This document shows, piece by piece, positions 1 to 6,833 of a stretch of 7,246 bases of DNA. The DNA is from Candidatus Paenalcaligenes intestinipullorum (GTDB taxonomy: Bacteria > Pseudomonadota > Gammaproteobacteria > Burkholderiales > Burkholderiaceae_B): contig DWUQ01000121.1 of assembly GCA_019120675.1 (NCBI GenBank), forward strand, positions 1-7,246. The letters are read 5' to 3'. Under the pieces are notes generated by a model. It did not search any database and was not told the DNA's origin. It worked only from the letters and a program-made list of their open reading frames with translations. Both the position numbers and the translations under genes were made by a program. Each line of letters begins with the position of its first letter. Position 1 is the stretch's first letter.

Positions 1-509
1 TTGACCGCTTTAATTCCTTCAGGAGCCGCCACCAACACCAAAGCGCGTATGGTTTTACAGCCGGCTTTTTTTAGCAAATCGATGGTAGCAATCAGTGAGC
101 CACCCGTTGCCAACATGGGGTCTACCACCAAGGCCAAGCGCTGATCCAGTTCACCTACTAAGCGCTCTAGATAGGTATGCGCTTCGAGGGTTTCCTCGTT
201 GCGCGCAATGCCAATTACGGAGACTTTAGCCCCTGGGATGAGGCTCAGCACGCCATCCAGCATACCGATGCCTGCACGCAAAATCGGCACCACGGTGACC
301 TTTTTGCCCCCTATTTTCTCTACAGAAACGGTCCCACACCACCCTTCGATTTCGGTCTCTTGCAAAGGTAAATCCTTGCAAGCCTCGTAGGTGAGTAAGG
401 CGGCAATTTCTTGTGACATTTCGCGGAAATTTTTAGTGCTGAGGTCGGCCCGCCGCATGAGGCCGAGTTTGTGGCGGATGAGGGGGTGACGAATTTCATG
501 GACCGTCAT
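1..509 (-). CDS. upp: Uracil phosphoribosyltransferase, C-terminus cut by window edge
   Basis: This cytoplasmic salvage enzyme joins uracil to 5-phosphoribosyl-1-pyrophosphate (PRPP) to give UMP and pyrophosphate. I translated the minus strand from the ATG at 509-507 and found 169 codons open to the window edge; the family is about 208 residues, so roughly 40 C-terminal residues, including part of the uracil pocket, lie outside. Visible family marks are HPLIRHKLGLMR near residues 8-19, LLTYEA at 38-43, VVPILRAGIGMLDGVL at 73-88, RNEETL at 103-108, and the PRPP-binding loop VDPMLATGGS at 129-138, followed by LLKKAG and LVLVAAPEGI. An AAGGAA Shine-Dalgarno sequence (517-522, minus strand) sits 7 bases before the ATG and supports this start. 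dacB lies 67 bases upstream on the same strand, so read-through from dacB is possible; no clear terminator separates them. Identification is firm. Confidence 0.96.
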   Translation of the reverse strand, partial: MTVHEIRHPLIRHKLGLMRRADLSTKNFREMSQEIAALLTYEACKDLPLQETEIEGWCGTVSVEKIGGKKVTVVPILRAGIGMLDGVLSLIPGAKVSVIGIARNEETLEAHTYLERLVGELDQRLALVVDPMLATGGSLIATIDLLKKAGCKTIRALVLVAAPEGIKAV

Positions 510-576
510 GAAGGGTTTCCTTGTAAACAAAAGCAATCACCACAACGTTAGAGCGACGTGGCGCAATACGGCTAGT

Positions 577-2022
577 TTACTGCGTGGCCAGCCATTTCAC
601 TACTGCATCATCAAAAGGACGCACGGCGGCCGAGCGTGAATCGTTCACCATACTGACCAAAATATAGCGCTTACCACTGGCCCCCAACACATAGCCCGAC
701 AAGGCTCGTGCATCACGTAAGGTACCCGTTTTCAAATGGGCCCGACCTTGAACGTCATCATCTCGTAGACGACGTTTAACGGTACCATCCACCCCAGAAA
801 TCGCTAAGGAAGAAATATACTCGGGCATGTAGTTTGAACGCCAAGCGGTTTGAAGCATCTGCGCAAGGCCTGTAGCGGTAACGCGCGCCTCCCGAGATAG
901 ACCAGAGCCGTTGTCAATACGCCAGCCTTGGGTGTTGACCCCTTGTTGATTTAAAACACGTGTAGCAGCCTGCTCAGCCGAAGCAACCGTAGCCCCTTTA
1001 CCACTGAGCTCAGCCCCAACGGTCAGATGCACCAAGGTCGCCATCAGGTTATTGCTGCGCTTATTAATTAAACGAATCTGATCGGCCAGCGGGGCAGAGT
1101 CATGCCAAACCAAAGCCGTAGCATTTTTGGGAACAGCCCCCGTACTAAAGCCACGCGCCAAGGTCCCGCCCAACTCTTGCCATAAGGCGCGAAATACCGC
1201 CTCGAAAAAAGCAGGCTGATCCAACGTAAGGCGATAGACACTAAACTCACCACACGAGCCAATGGCTTTGCCGCTCAGTTGCACCACCACTCCCGAGCCT
1301 TGAGCACGTATGGCGGTGCCAATATTTGGAGAGCCGGGACACACCCCATCTTGCCACCCCACTTCACCCTCAACACGCAAGCCCGGCAAGGCGGGATCTA
1401 GCAGAGGAATCCAACGCTTATTGGTGGCATCGGGCTGCATCACCAAGCGCGATGCGCCTAACCCTACTACGAGCGCATCGGGGCTGGCATTATAAGGACG
1501 GTCACCCGCCCCATCAAAAGCATGAGGGTTGATGCCCACGCGGCCAAATACCGAGCGATCGATCACCACGCTACTCAGGTTTTTCACCCCTCGTAAACGC
1601 AAATCACGCAACATACTCCATAAATCAGGGATGGTCAGCTGCGGATCCCCACTGGCTTGGATGTATAACGGCCCTGCCAGGCTACCCTGCTCATCCACCT
1701 TGGCTCCCGCTTGCGCTAAAAAGCTGGTGCGCCAGGTATAGTCGGGTCCGAGGGCCGATAAGCCAACCCATGTACTGACCAATTTCATGACCGAAGCAGG
1801 ATTACGTGCGACCTCACCATTGTGATTAATTAGGGTATTGCCCTCGGTATCTTGAACGACTAAGGATAAAGACTGATCGCTTAAGCCAGTAGTTTTCCAT
1901 GCGCGCTGCAACTCCGGAGGCAAGGCTAACCCCTGCGCGAACGCCCAGCCACTGCCTAAAAACAAAAACAAAGCCACTACTGAACGAAAGCGAAGCAAAA
2001 CTTTGTGAGACATTGCAAGCAT
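577..2022 (-). CDS. dacB: D-alanyl-D-alanine carboxypeptidase/endopeptidase, PBP4 class
   Basis: A periplasmic, low-molecular-mass class C penicillin-binding protein of 481 residues, close to the length of E. coli PBP4 (477). The family removes the terminal D-Ala from peptidoglycan stem peptides and cuts D-Ala-mDAP crosslinks. Residues 1-29 form a Sec signal peptide (basic RFR, hydrophobic VVALFLFLGSG, then AFA before a probable cut at A29/Q30). All three catalytic motifs are intact: SVMK at 77-80 (nucleophile S77, K80), SNN at 323-325 and KTG at 431-433. The PBP4-like DNGSGLSR stretch is at 370-377. The long insert between the first two motifs is typical of class C; it holds C228 and C257, which could form a disulfide. 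The first ATG is chosen because AAGGGTG (2027-2033, minus strand) is well spaced from it, whereas the ATG at codon 4 would be too far away. It is divergent from queA and lies upstream of upp. Which of the two peptidase activities dominates cannot be read from sequence. Confidence 0.95.
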   Translation of the reverse strand: MLAMSHKVLLRFRSVVALFLFLGSGWAFAQGLALPPELQRAWKTTGLSDQSLSLVVQDTEGNTLINHNGEVARNPASVMKLVSTWVGLSALGPDYTWRTSFLAQAGAKVDEQGSLAGPLYIQASGDPQLTIPDLWSMLRDLRLRGVKNLSSVVIDRSVFGRVGINPHAFDGAGDRPYNASPDALVVGLGASRLVMQPDATNKRWIPLLDPALPGLRVEGEVGWQDGVCPGSPNIGTAIRAQGSGVVVQLSGKAIGSCGEFSVYRLTLDQPAFFEAVFRALWQELGGTLARGFSTGAVPKNATALVWHDSAPLADQIRLINKRSNNLMATLVHLTVGAELSGKGATVASAEQAATRVLNQQGVNTQGWRIDNGSGLSREARVTATGLAQMLQTAWRSNYMPEYISSLAISGVDGTVKRRLRDDDVQGRAHLKTGTLRDARALSGYVLGASGKRYILVSMVNDSRSAAVRPFDDAVVKWLATQ

Positions 2023-2213
2023 GGAGCACCCTTACCAAAAGCCAGATAGCCAACGTAAAAGATGACAGCATAGCGAAAAAACAGCCTCCCGCGTTAACTT
2101 GCCTGACTTTTTACATAAAAGAATAAGCCACTTACGGTATTGATTACCAAAGCTTGCGCCTCCCTGAGGTAAAATAGCGGCTTTGTTTCTGCTGATAACC
2201 TGTATTTGCACCC
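2023..2213. promoter_or_regulatory. Divergent dacB/queA intergenic region
   Basis: The 191 bases between the two divergent starts must hold the dacB promoter and probably the promoter of the queA-tgt transcript. Toward queA, TAAAAT at 2170-2175, inside GAGGTAAAATAGCGG, looks like a -10 box of the kind common in betaproteobacteria. It has no good -35 box at the usual spacing; the nearest are TTACCA at 2144-2149, 20 bases away, and a weaker 16-base alternative. Toward dacB (minus strand), TATGCT (2067-2072) with TTAACG (2092-2097) at 19 bases is a weak candidate. No open reading frame here looks genuine, and I saw no convincing operator or riboswitch. The -10 assignments are inference. Confidence 0.5.
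2170..2175 (+). promoter_or_regulatory. Candidate -10 box for queA-tgt
   Basis: TAAAAT differs from TATAAT at one position and is followed by AGCGG. Transcription would start near 2182 and give a leader of about 32 bases before the queA ATG. The lack of a recognisable -35 box at 16-18 bases keeps confidence low. Confidence 0.35.
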
Positions 2214-3278
2214 ATGGCCGTAGACCCTAGCCTTACGTTGGCACAATTTAATTACCATCTGCCTGACGAGCTGATTGCACAGTTCCCCGCCAAAGAGCGC
2301 ACTCAAAGCCGTTTGCTGTACGTTGCGGCCAATGGTTCATTGCACGATCAGCGGTTCCCAGACTTGTTGCAACACTTACGCCCAAATGACCTGCTCGTGT
2401 TTAACAACACCAAAGTCATTAAGGCGCGTTTAGTCGGTCAAAAGGCGTCGGGGGGCAAGAGTGAAGTATTAATTGAGCGCATTACTGGTGAACACACGGC
2501 CTTGGCGCACATTCGTGCCAGCAAAAGCCCTAAGCCAGGTCAAACATTATATTTTGCGGACCAACGGTTGAGTGCTGAGGTAATGGGGCGGCAAGACGCT
2601 TTGTTTGAGCTGCGCTTTAATCTGCCTGCGCTAGAAGCTTTAGAACAGTTTGGTCAGTTACCCCTGCCGCCTTATATTGCCAAGCAACCTACTGACGAAG
2701 ACGAAAAGCGCTATCAAACTGTGTACGCTTCTGAGCTTGGCGCGGTAGCTGCTCCGACAGCTGGTCTGCATTTTGATGATTCAATCTTGGCTGCGCTCGA
2801 TCAATTGGGTGTGCAGCGTGCATACGTGACGCTACATGTGGGTGCAGGCACGTTTCAACCCGTAAAAGTTGAGCTGTTGGACCAGCATATCATGCACGCC
2901 GAGCGCTTTCACGTGCCTGAATGCACCTTACAAGCCATTGAAGCCACGCAACGAGCTGGCGGCCGAGTGGTAGCGATCGGTACCACCAGCGTACGAGCGT
3001 TGGAGTCGGCCGCACAGCTTGAACAGTGCAAGGGTGATCGTCTGAGTGATGGCAGTATTCAAGGGGATACCCAGCTGTTCATTACGCCTGGCTATACGTT
3101 CAAATGGGTGGATGCGCTGCTCACCAATTTCCATTTACCTCAATCCACTTTGTTGATGCTGGTTTCTGCCCTGAGTTCCATTAAAATTATGCAACAGGCT
3201 TATGCGCACGCTATTCAGCAGCGTTATCGTTTTTTTAGTTATGGCGACGCCATGTTTATTGAAGGAAAGTCCTCATGA
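2214..3278 (+). CDS. queA: tRNA preQ1(34) S-adenosylmethionine ribosyltransferase-isomerase
   Basis: A cytoplasmic tRNA-modifying enzyme that moves and isomerises the ribosyl part of S-adenosylmethionine onto preQ1 at tRNA position 34, making epoxyqueuosine, the penultimate step to queuosine. At 354 residues it is near the family length (E. coli 356). Hallmarks are FNYHLPDELIAQ at 12-23, LVFNNTKVIKARL at 61-73, LPPYI at 151-155, AAPTAGLHF at 179-187, HVGAGTFQPV at 208-217, MHAERFHV at 227-234, GTTSVRALES at 256-265, TNFHLPQSTLLMLVSA at 304-319 and FFSYGDAMFI at 340-349. The ATG is the first possible start after an in-frame TAA at 2196-2198; no convincing Shine-Dalgarno sequence precedes it. 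The stop overlaps the tgt start (ATGA), so the pair is probably translationally coupled. It is the first gene of the plus-strand run. Confidence 0.97.
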   Translation: MAVDPSLTLAQFNYHLPDELIAQFPAKERTQSRLLYVAANGSLHDQRFPDLLQHLRPNDLLVFNNTKVIKARLVGQKASGGKSEVLIERITGEHTALAHIRASKSPKPGQTLYFADQRLSAEVMGRQDALFELRFNLPALEALEQFGQLPLPPYIAKQPTDEDEKRYQTVYASELGAVAAPTAGLHFDDSILAALDQLGVQRAYVTLHVGAGTFQPVKVELLDQHIMHAERFHVPECTLQAIEATQRAGGRVVAIGTTSVRALESAAQLEQCKGDRLSDGSIQGDTQLFITPGYTFKWVDALLTNFHLPQSTLLMLVSALSSIKIMQQAYAHAIQQRYRFFSYGDAMFIEGKSS

Positions 3279-4414
3279 GTAGCGGTTTGTCTTTTTCCCT
3301 TTTAGCAACGGATGGTCAAGCGCGCCGAGGCGAAATCACCCTTAACCATGGCACGGTTCAAACGCCTATTTTTATGCCCGTGGGCACCTATGGTACGGTG
3401 AAAGCCATGCTGCCCTATGAGCTTGAAGAAATCGGCTCACAGATTGTCTTGGGCAATACCTTTCATTTATGGCTCCGTCCGGGCACGCAGATTATTGAGC
3501 AGCACCAAGGCCTGCATGAGTTTATGAATTGGCAAAAGCCGATCTTGACGGACTCTGGCGGCTTTCAGGTGTTTAGCTTGCAAGGCATGCGCAAAATCAC
3601 CGAAGAAGGCGTGACCTTTGCCTCCCCTATTGATGGGCAGCGCTTGTTTTTAACTCCCGAAGAATCCATGCGTATCCAACGTTCCTTAAACTCGGATATC
3701 GCGATGGTGTTTGACGAGTGCACACCCTATTTAATTGATGGCCGACCCGCCACCCACGAAGAGGCCGCGCAATCCATGCGTATGTCTTTACGATGGGCTC
3801 AACGCTCTCGGGATGAATTCAAAGCCCTTGCCAACCCCAATGCCCTGTTTGGCATTGTGCAAGGCGGTATGTACGAGGATCTACGCGATGAGTCTTTGGC
3901 CGGGTTGGTGGATATTGGCTTTGAAGGCTATGCCATTGGGGGCTTGTCCGTAGGGGAGCCCAAAGAGGACATGTCACGCATCTTGGCGCACCTAACCCCA
4001 AAAATGCCCGCACACGCCCCGCGTTACTTAATGGGCGTTGGCACCCCCGAAGACCTCGTAGAGGGCGTCAGCCAAGGTGTGGATATGTTTGACTGCGTGA
4101 TGCCCACACGCAACGCACGCAATGGTTGGCTCTTTACCCGTTATGGCAACCTAAAAATCCGCAATGCGCGCTTTAAAGACGATATGCAGCCTGTGGACCC
4201 TAGCTGCCGCTGCCAAACGTGTACTCAATACAGTCGCGCTTATTTGCACCATTTGCATCGTTCAAATGAAATTGCTGGCGCGCGCTTAAACACGTATCAT
4301 AACTTGCACTTTTATTTGCAAATCATGCAAGAAATGCGTCAAGCCATTGAGGCTCAACGTTTTGACGAATGGAAAGCACAATTTGCCCTGGATCGTGCTC
4401 GTGGTGTGGAATGA
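3275..4414 (+). CDS. tgt: tRNA-guanine(34) transglycosylase
   Basis: This zinc enzyme exchanges guanine 34 of tRNAs with GUN anticodons (Asp, Asn, His, Tyr) for preQ1, the step before QueA. It has 379 residues, a normal bacterial length. DSGGFQVFS at 93-101 supplies the general acid/base D93; FDEC at 146-149 and IVQGG at 194-198 belong to the base pocket; FDCVMPTR at 272-279 carries the predicted nucleophile D273. The zinc site is complete: C311, C313, C316 and H342. The numbering matches the known Zymomonas enzyme with a constant offset of 7 residues across nucleophile and zinc ligands, which supports these assignments. The cysteine after DE in FDEC is the form seen in bacterial, preQ1-using enzymes. 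The start overlaps the queA stop by 4 bases and has AAGGA (3262-3266) 8 bases upstream. All catalytic residues are present, so the enzyme should be active. Confidence 0.98.
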   Translation: MSSGLSFSLLATDGQARRGEITLNHGTVQTPIFMPVGTYGTVKAMLPYELEEIGSQIVLGNTFHLWLRPGTQIIEQHQGLHEFMNWQKPILTDSGGFQVFSLQGMRKITEEGVTFASPIDGQRLFLTPEESMRIQRSLNSDIAMVFDECTPYLIDGRPATHEEAAQSMRMSLRWAQRSRDEFKALANPNALFGIVQGGMYEDLRDESLAGLVDIGFEGYAIGGLSVGEPKEDMSRILAHLTPKMPAHAPRYLMGVGTPEDLVEGVSQGVDMFDCVMPTRNARNGWLFTRYGNLKIRNARFKDDMQPVDPSCRCQTCTQYSRAYLHHLHRSNEIAGARLNTYHNLHFYLQIMQEMRQAIEAQRFDEWKAQFALDRARGVE

Positions 4415-4439
4415 CAGGTAATCTCACCCAAAGTCATTC
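4409..4439 (+). repeat. Inverted repeat spanning the tgt stop codon
   Basis: GAATGAC (4409-4415) pairs perfectly with GTCATTC (4433-4439), and a G-U plus a U-A pair extend the stem to 9. The loop is 17 bases. The TGA stop of tgt lies in the left arm. No U-run follows, so it is not a standard intrinsic terminator. It could be a weak transcript structure between tgt and yajC, or chance. Confidence 0.4.
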
Positions 4440-4446
4440 TAACCGC

Positions 4447-4452
4447 TACAAT
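4447..4452 (+). promoter_or_regulatory. Candidate -10 box upstream of yajC
   Basis: TACAAT, one mismatch from TATAAT, is followed by AGCCG, closely resembling the TAAAATAGCGG seen before queA. It lies 42 bases before the yajC ATG, in the 80-base tgt-yajC gap, so yajC-secD-secF may have its own promoter besides read-through from queA-tgt. The -35 region at proper spacing (about 4424-4429, TCACCC) is poor, so this is tentative. Confidence 0.35.
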
Positions 4453-4494
4453 AGCCGTTTCTTAATCGCCTAATTTTTCCTCTCAGGAGCTCGT

Positions 4495-4839
4495 ATGTCT
4501 GTTGTTGACATGTTGTCCTTAAGTACTGCCCAAGCCGCACCAGGCGGTGAAAATGCGCTGCTTAGCTTTTTACCAATTATTTTGTTGTTTGCGGTGTTGT
4601 ATTTCATGATGATCCGCCCGCAAATGAAACGCCAAAAAGAACACCGTAATCTCGTAGCGGGCTTGAGCAAAGGCGATGAGGTCATCACGTCAGGTGGCTT
4701 GCTCGGCAAAATCGCTAAGGTCAATGACAACTACATCTCTATTGAAGTGGCTGATTTGGCCGACAAGCCTGTTGAGATCTTGGTACAGCGCCAAGCTGTG
4801 GTTTCGGTATTGCCCAAAGGCACCATCAAAACCCTGTAA
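4495..4839 (+). CDS. yajC: Sec translocon accessory subunit YajC
   Basis: A small inner-membrane protein (114 residues; E. coli YajC is 110) that associates with SecD and SecF and with the SecYEG channel. After a short N-terminus there is one strongly hydrophobic helix at about residues 21-40 (ALLSFLPIILLFAVLYFMMI), directly followed by the family signature RPQMKRQKEH at 41-50, then a cytoplasmic domain with GDEVITSGGLLGKI at 60-73 and a typical C-terminal VSVLPKGTIKTL. AGGAG (4485-4489) lies 5 bases before the ATG, a strong ribosome site. It stands 80 bases after tgt and 61 before secD. An intrinsic-terminator-like hairpin follows directly after its stop. Deletion of yajC is mild in E. coli, and its exact job remains unsettled. 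Confidence 0.97.
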   Translation: MSVVDMLSLSTAQAAPGGENALLSFLPIILLFAVLYFMMIRPQMKRQKEHRNLVAGLSKGDEVITSGGLLGKIAKVNDNYISIEVADLADKPVEILVQRQAVVSVLPKGTIKTL

Positions 4840-4846
4840 TTCTTCC

Positions 4847-4877
4847 AACCCAGGCCATGCCTGGGTTCGTTTCTTTT
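4847..4877 (+). terminator. Intrinsic terminator or attenuator between yajC and secD
   Basis: AACCCAGGC (4847-4855) and GCCTGGGTT (4859-4867) form a perfect 9-base-pair stem with a three-base CAT loop, then CGTTTCTTTT (4868-4877). The G+C-rich stem with a T-rich tail is the form of a Rho-independent terminator. It begins 8 bases after the yajC stop and lies inside what is normally one operon, so partial termination that lets some polymerase reach secD is more likely than a full stop. Confidence 0.7.
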
Positions 4878-4900
4878 GCTCTCGCCCTTCCTAGTTTCTC

Positions 4901-6775
4901 ATGAACCGTTATCCCCTTTGGAAATACCTCGTCGTACTGGTGGCGTTGGTGATAGGCATACTCTACACCCTACCCAACTTTTTCGGCGAGTCTCCGGCGG
5001 TGCAAGTTGCTGCTGCCAAATCCACCGTTAAAGTCGACAGCGCCACGCTCTCCGAAGTGGATCGTGTACTGGAACAAAACCAGCTTCAGCCCACCGGTTC
5101 CTTTGTGGAACACATCGACACCTCCACGACCGCACGCTACCGCTTTAGTAATACCGACGATCAGTTGCGCGCCAAGGATTTAATCGAGCAAGCACTGAAT
5201 CCGGATGCCGCCAACGCTGAATACACGGTGGCGCTCAATCTGTTACCGGCTTCGCCAAACTGGCTCACTAAAATCGGTGCTTTACCGATGCATTTGGGTT
5301 TGGATTTGCGTGGCGGTGTGCACTTTTTGCTGCAAGTGGATATGGATGGGGCGTTGTCGACTCGCTACGACACGCTAACGACGGAGCTGCGCACGGTGCT
5401 GCGTCAACAAAAATTACCTGTCGAGCAGGTGGAACGTCAGCAAAACCGCATCTATGCAAACTTCAATACTGCTGATGAGCGTGATGCAGCCCTAACCGAG
5501 CTGCGCCGCCAAATGCCGGAACTCAGCTTTAGCGCCACGCCCGGTCAGCCCGAGCTTACCGCTCAGCTTTCCGATACCGCGATCGCCGAAATCGAAGCCG
5601 CTGCGGTTGAGCAAAACATCACCACCTTACGCAACCGTATTAATGAGCTGGGCGTATCCGAGCCGGTGATTCAGCGCCAAGGCGCCGACCGTATTGTGGT
5701 GCAACTTCCTGGCGTGCAAGACGTTGCCCGAGCCAAGGAAATTCTTGGTCGTACCGCCTCGTTGGAAATTCGTTTAGTGGATGACTCGCCGTCCGCCATG
5801 GCGGCTCTGAGCTCGGGTAAAGTGCCCTTTGGTGTTGAACGCTTTTACGACACCAGTGGTGCACCATTGCTGTTACGTCGCCAAGTATTGCTCACGGGGG
5901 AAAATCTAGAAAAAGCGTCAGCAGGTCGCGACACACAGGCCAATGTGCCCGCGGTACATTTACAGCTGGACAGCAAAGGCGCACGTATTTTCCGTGATGT
6001 CACCCGAGACAACATCAATCGCCGCATGGCCATTGTGCTGTATGAGCAAGGCGTGGGCACGGTTATTACCGCCCCAGTGATTCGCACCGAAATACCCAAT
6101 GGCCAAGTACAAATCACAGGCTCCATGAACGCGCGTGATGCTGCGGACATTGCGCTGTTACTGCGCTCCGGCTCCTTAGCTGCGCCGATGGAAATTATCG
6201 AAGAACGCACCATTGGACCAAGCTTAGGGGCGGCCAACATTGAGCAAGGCTTTAACTCCACCCTATACGGTTTTATTGCCATTGCGATTTTTATCATTAT
6301 TTATTATCAGCTGTTTGGCCTGTTTTCCACTTTGGGCTTGAGCTTTAATATCTTGCTGCTTATTGCAGTGCTGTCGATGCTGCAAGCGACGCTTACCTTA
6401 CCGGGTATTGCAGCGCTAGCCTTGACGATCGGTATGGCCATTGATGCCAACGTGCTGATTAATGAACGCATACGTGAGGAAATGCGCAATGGTGCGTCCC
6501 CTCAGCAAGCCATACATCTAGGCTTTGATCGCGCCTGGGCCACGATTTTTGACTCGAACTTGACGAGCCTTATTGTGGGGATTGCGTTGCTGACCTACGG
6601 GGATGGTCCCATCCGCGGTTTTGCGGTGGTGCATTGCATCGGTATTCTGACGTCGATGTTTACTTCTGTTGTCGGGGTACGCGCCATGGTTAACCTTTGG
6701 TATGGCAAACGTCGCCGCCTCAACACCATTGCTATTGGCCAAGTCTGGAAGCCCCAAGACGAACAAAAATCCTAA
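4901..6775 (+). CDS. secD: Protein translocase subunit SecD
   Basis: An inner-membrane RND-superfamily protein that, with SecF, uses the proton gradient to complete export of proteins leaving SecYEG. It has 624 residues (E. coli 615). The first membrane helix is at about residues 8-25. A large periplasmic domain follows, with GLDLRGGVHFLLQVD at 133-147, LRNRINELGVSEPVIQ at 243-258 and IVVQLPGV at 265-272. The C-terminal part has about five helices between 453 and 598. It carries RSGSLAAPM (422-430), ERTIGPSLG (435-443), GMAIDANVLINERIREE (511-527, with the conserved membrane aspartate D515) and FDSNLTSLI (550-558). The ATG is forced by an in-frame TAG at 4892-4894; the next in-frame ATG (codon 130) would remove the first helix. 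There is no Shine-Dalgarno sequence: the 33 bases before the start are 28 pyrimidines. A hairpin lies upstream and two follow the gene. Confidence 0.98.
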   Translation: MNRYPLWKYLVVLVALVIGILYTLPNFFGESPAVQVAAAKSTVKVDSATLSEVDRVLEQNQLQPTGSFVEHIDTSTTARYRFSNTDDQLRAKDLIEQALNPDAANAEYTVALNLLPASPNWLTKIGALPMHLGLDLRGGVHFLLQVDMDGALSTRYDTLTTELRTVLRQQKLPVEQVERQQNRIYANFNTADERDAALTELRRQMPELSFSATPGQPELTAQLSDTAIAEIEAAAVEQNITTLRNRINELGVSEPVIQRQGADRIVVQLPGVQDVARAKEILGRTASLEIRLVDDSPSAMAALSSGKVPFGVERFYDTSGAPLLLRRQVLLTGENLEKASAGRDTQANVPAVHLQLDSKGARIFRDVTRDNINRRMAIVLYEQGVGTVITAPVIRTEIPNGQVQITGSMNARDAADIALLLRSGSLAAPMEIIEERTIGPSLGAANIEQGFNSTLYGFIAIAIFIIIYYQLFGLFSTLGLSFNILLLIAVLSMLQATLTLPGIAALALTIGMAIDANVLINERIREEMRNGASPQQAIHLGFDRAWATIFDSNLTSLIVGIALLTYGDGPIRGFAVVHCIGILTSMFTSVVGVRAMVNLWYGKRRRLNTIAIGQVWKPQDEQKS

Positions 6776-6783
6776 GATTTTTG
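6764..6783 (+). repeat. Hairpin spanning the secD stop codon
   Basis: CAAAAATC (6764-6771) and GATTTTTG (6776-6783) are perfect 8-base inverted arms. The 4-base loop CTAA contains the secD TAA stop. The stem is A+T-rich, so it is weaker than a typical terminator stem and has no U-tail beyond its own right arm. Confidence 0.5.
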
Positions 6784-6786
6784 CAT

Positions 6787-6810
6787 GAGGGGACCATTTA
6801 GGTCGCCCTC
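6787..6810 (+). repeat. Hairpin in the secD-secF gap
   Basis: GAGGGGACC (6787-6795) pairs with GGTC plus CCCTC (6801-6804 and 6806-6810), giving nine base pairs with a single bulged G at 6805 and a five-base loop (ATTTA). It starts 3 bases after the preceding hairpin and ends 23 bases before the secF ATG. No T-run follows, so it reads as an RNA structure (processing, stability or translation) rather than an intrinsic terminator. Confidence 0.5.
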
Positions 6811-6833
6811 TGCTCACCGTATAGGTCCGTTTC

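Noticed and set aside
177..390. Two plus-strand frames of about 64 residues opposite upp
   Set aside because: Minus-strand translation gives uninterrupted Upp with its PRPP loop, so these are antisense shadows.
510..576. Possible terminator or promoter between dacB and upp
   Set aside because: Only 4-base pairings (for example CCAC/GTGG) without a T-tail are present, and no -10/-35 pair is convincing, so no feature is called.
1826..2071. 81-residue minus-strand frame overlapping the dacB start in another frame
   Set aside because: The dacB frame has the signal peptide, ribosome site and catalytic motifs; this frame is its shadow.
2094..2306. 70-residue minus-strand open frame overlapping the queA start and the divergent region
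   Set aside because: It overlaps the conserved QueA N-terminus in antisense and the promoter region, and its sequence resembles no family I know.
5845..6297. 150-residue minus-strand open frame inside secD
   Set aside because: It lies antisense to a strongly conserved part of SecD, shows no recognisable domain or ribosome site, and its composition is what reverse-reading of a coding region gives.
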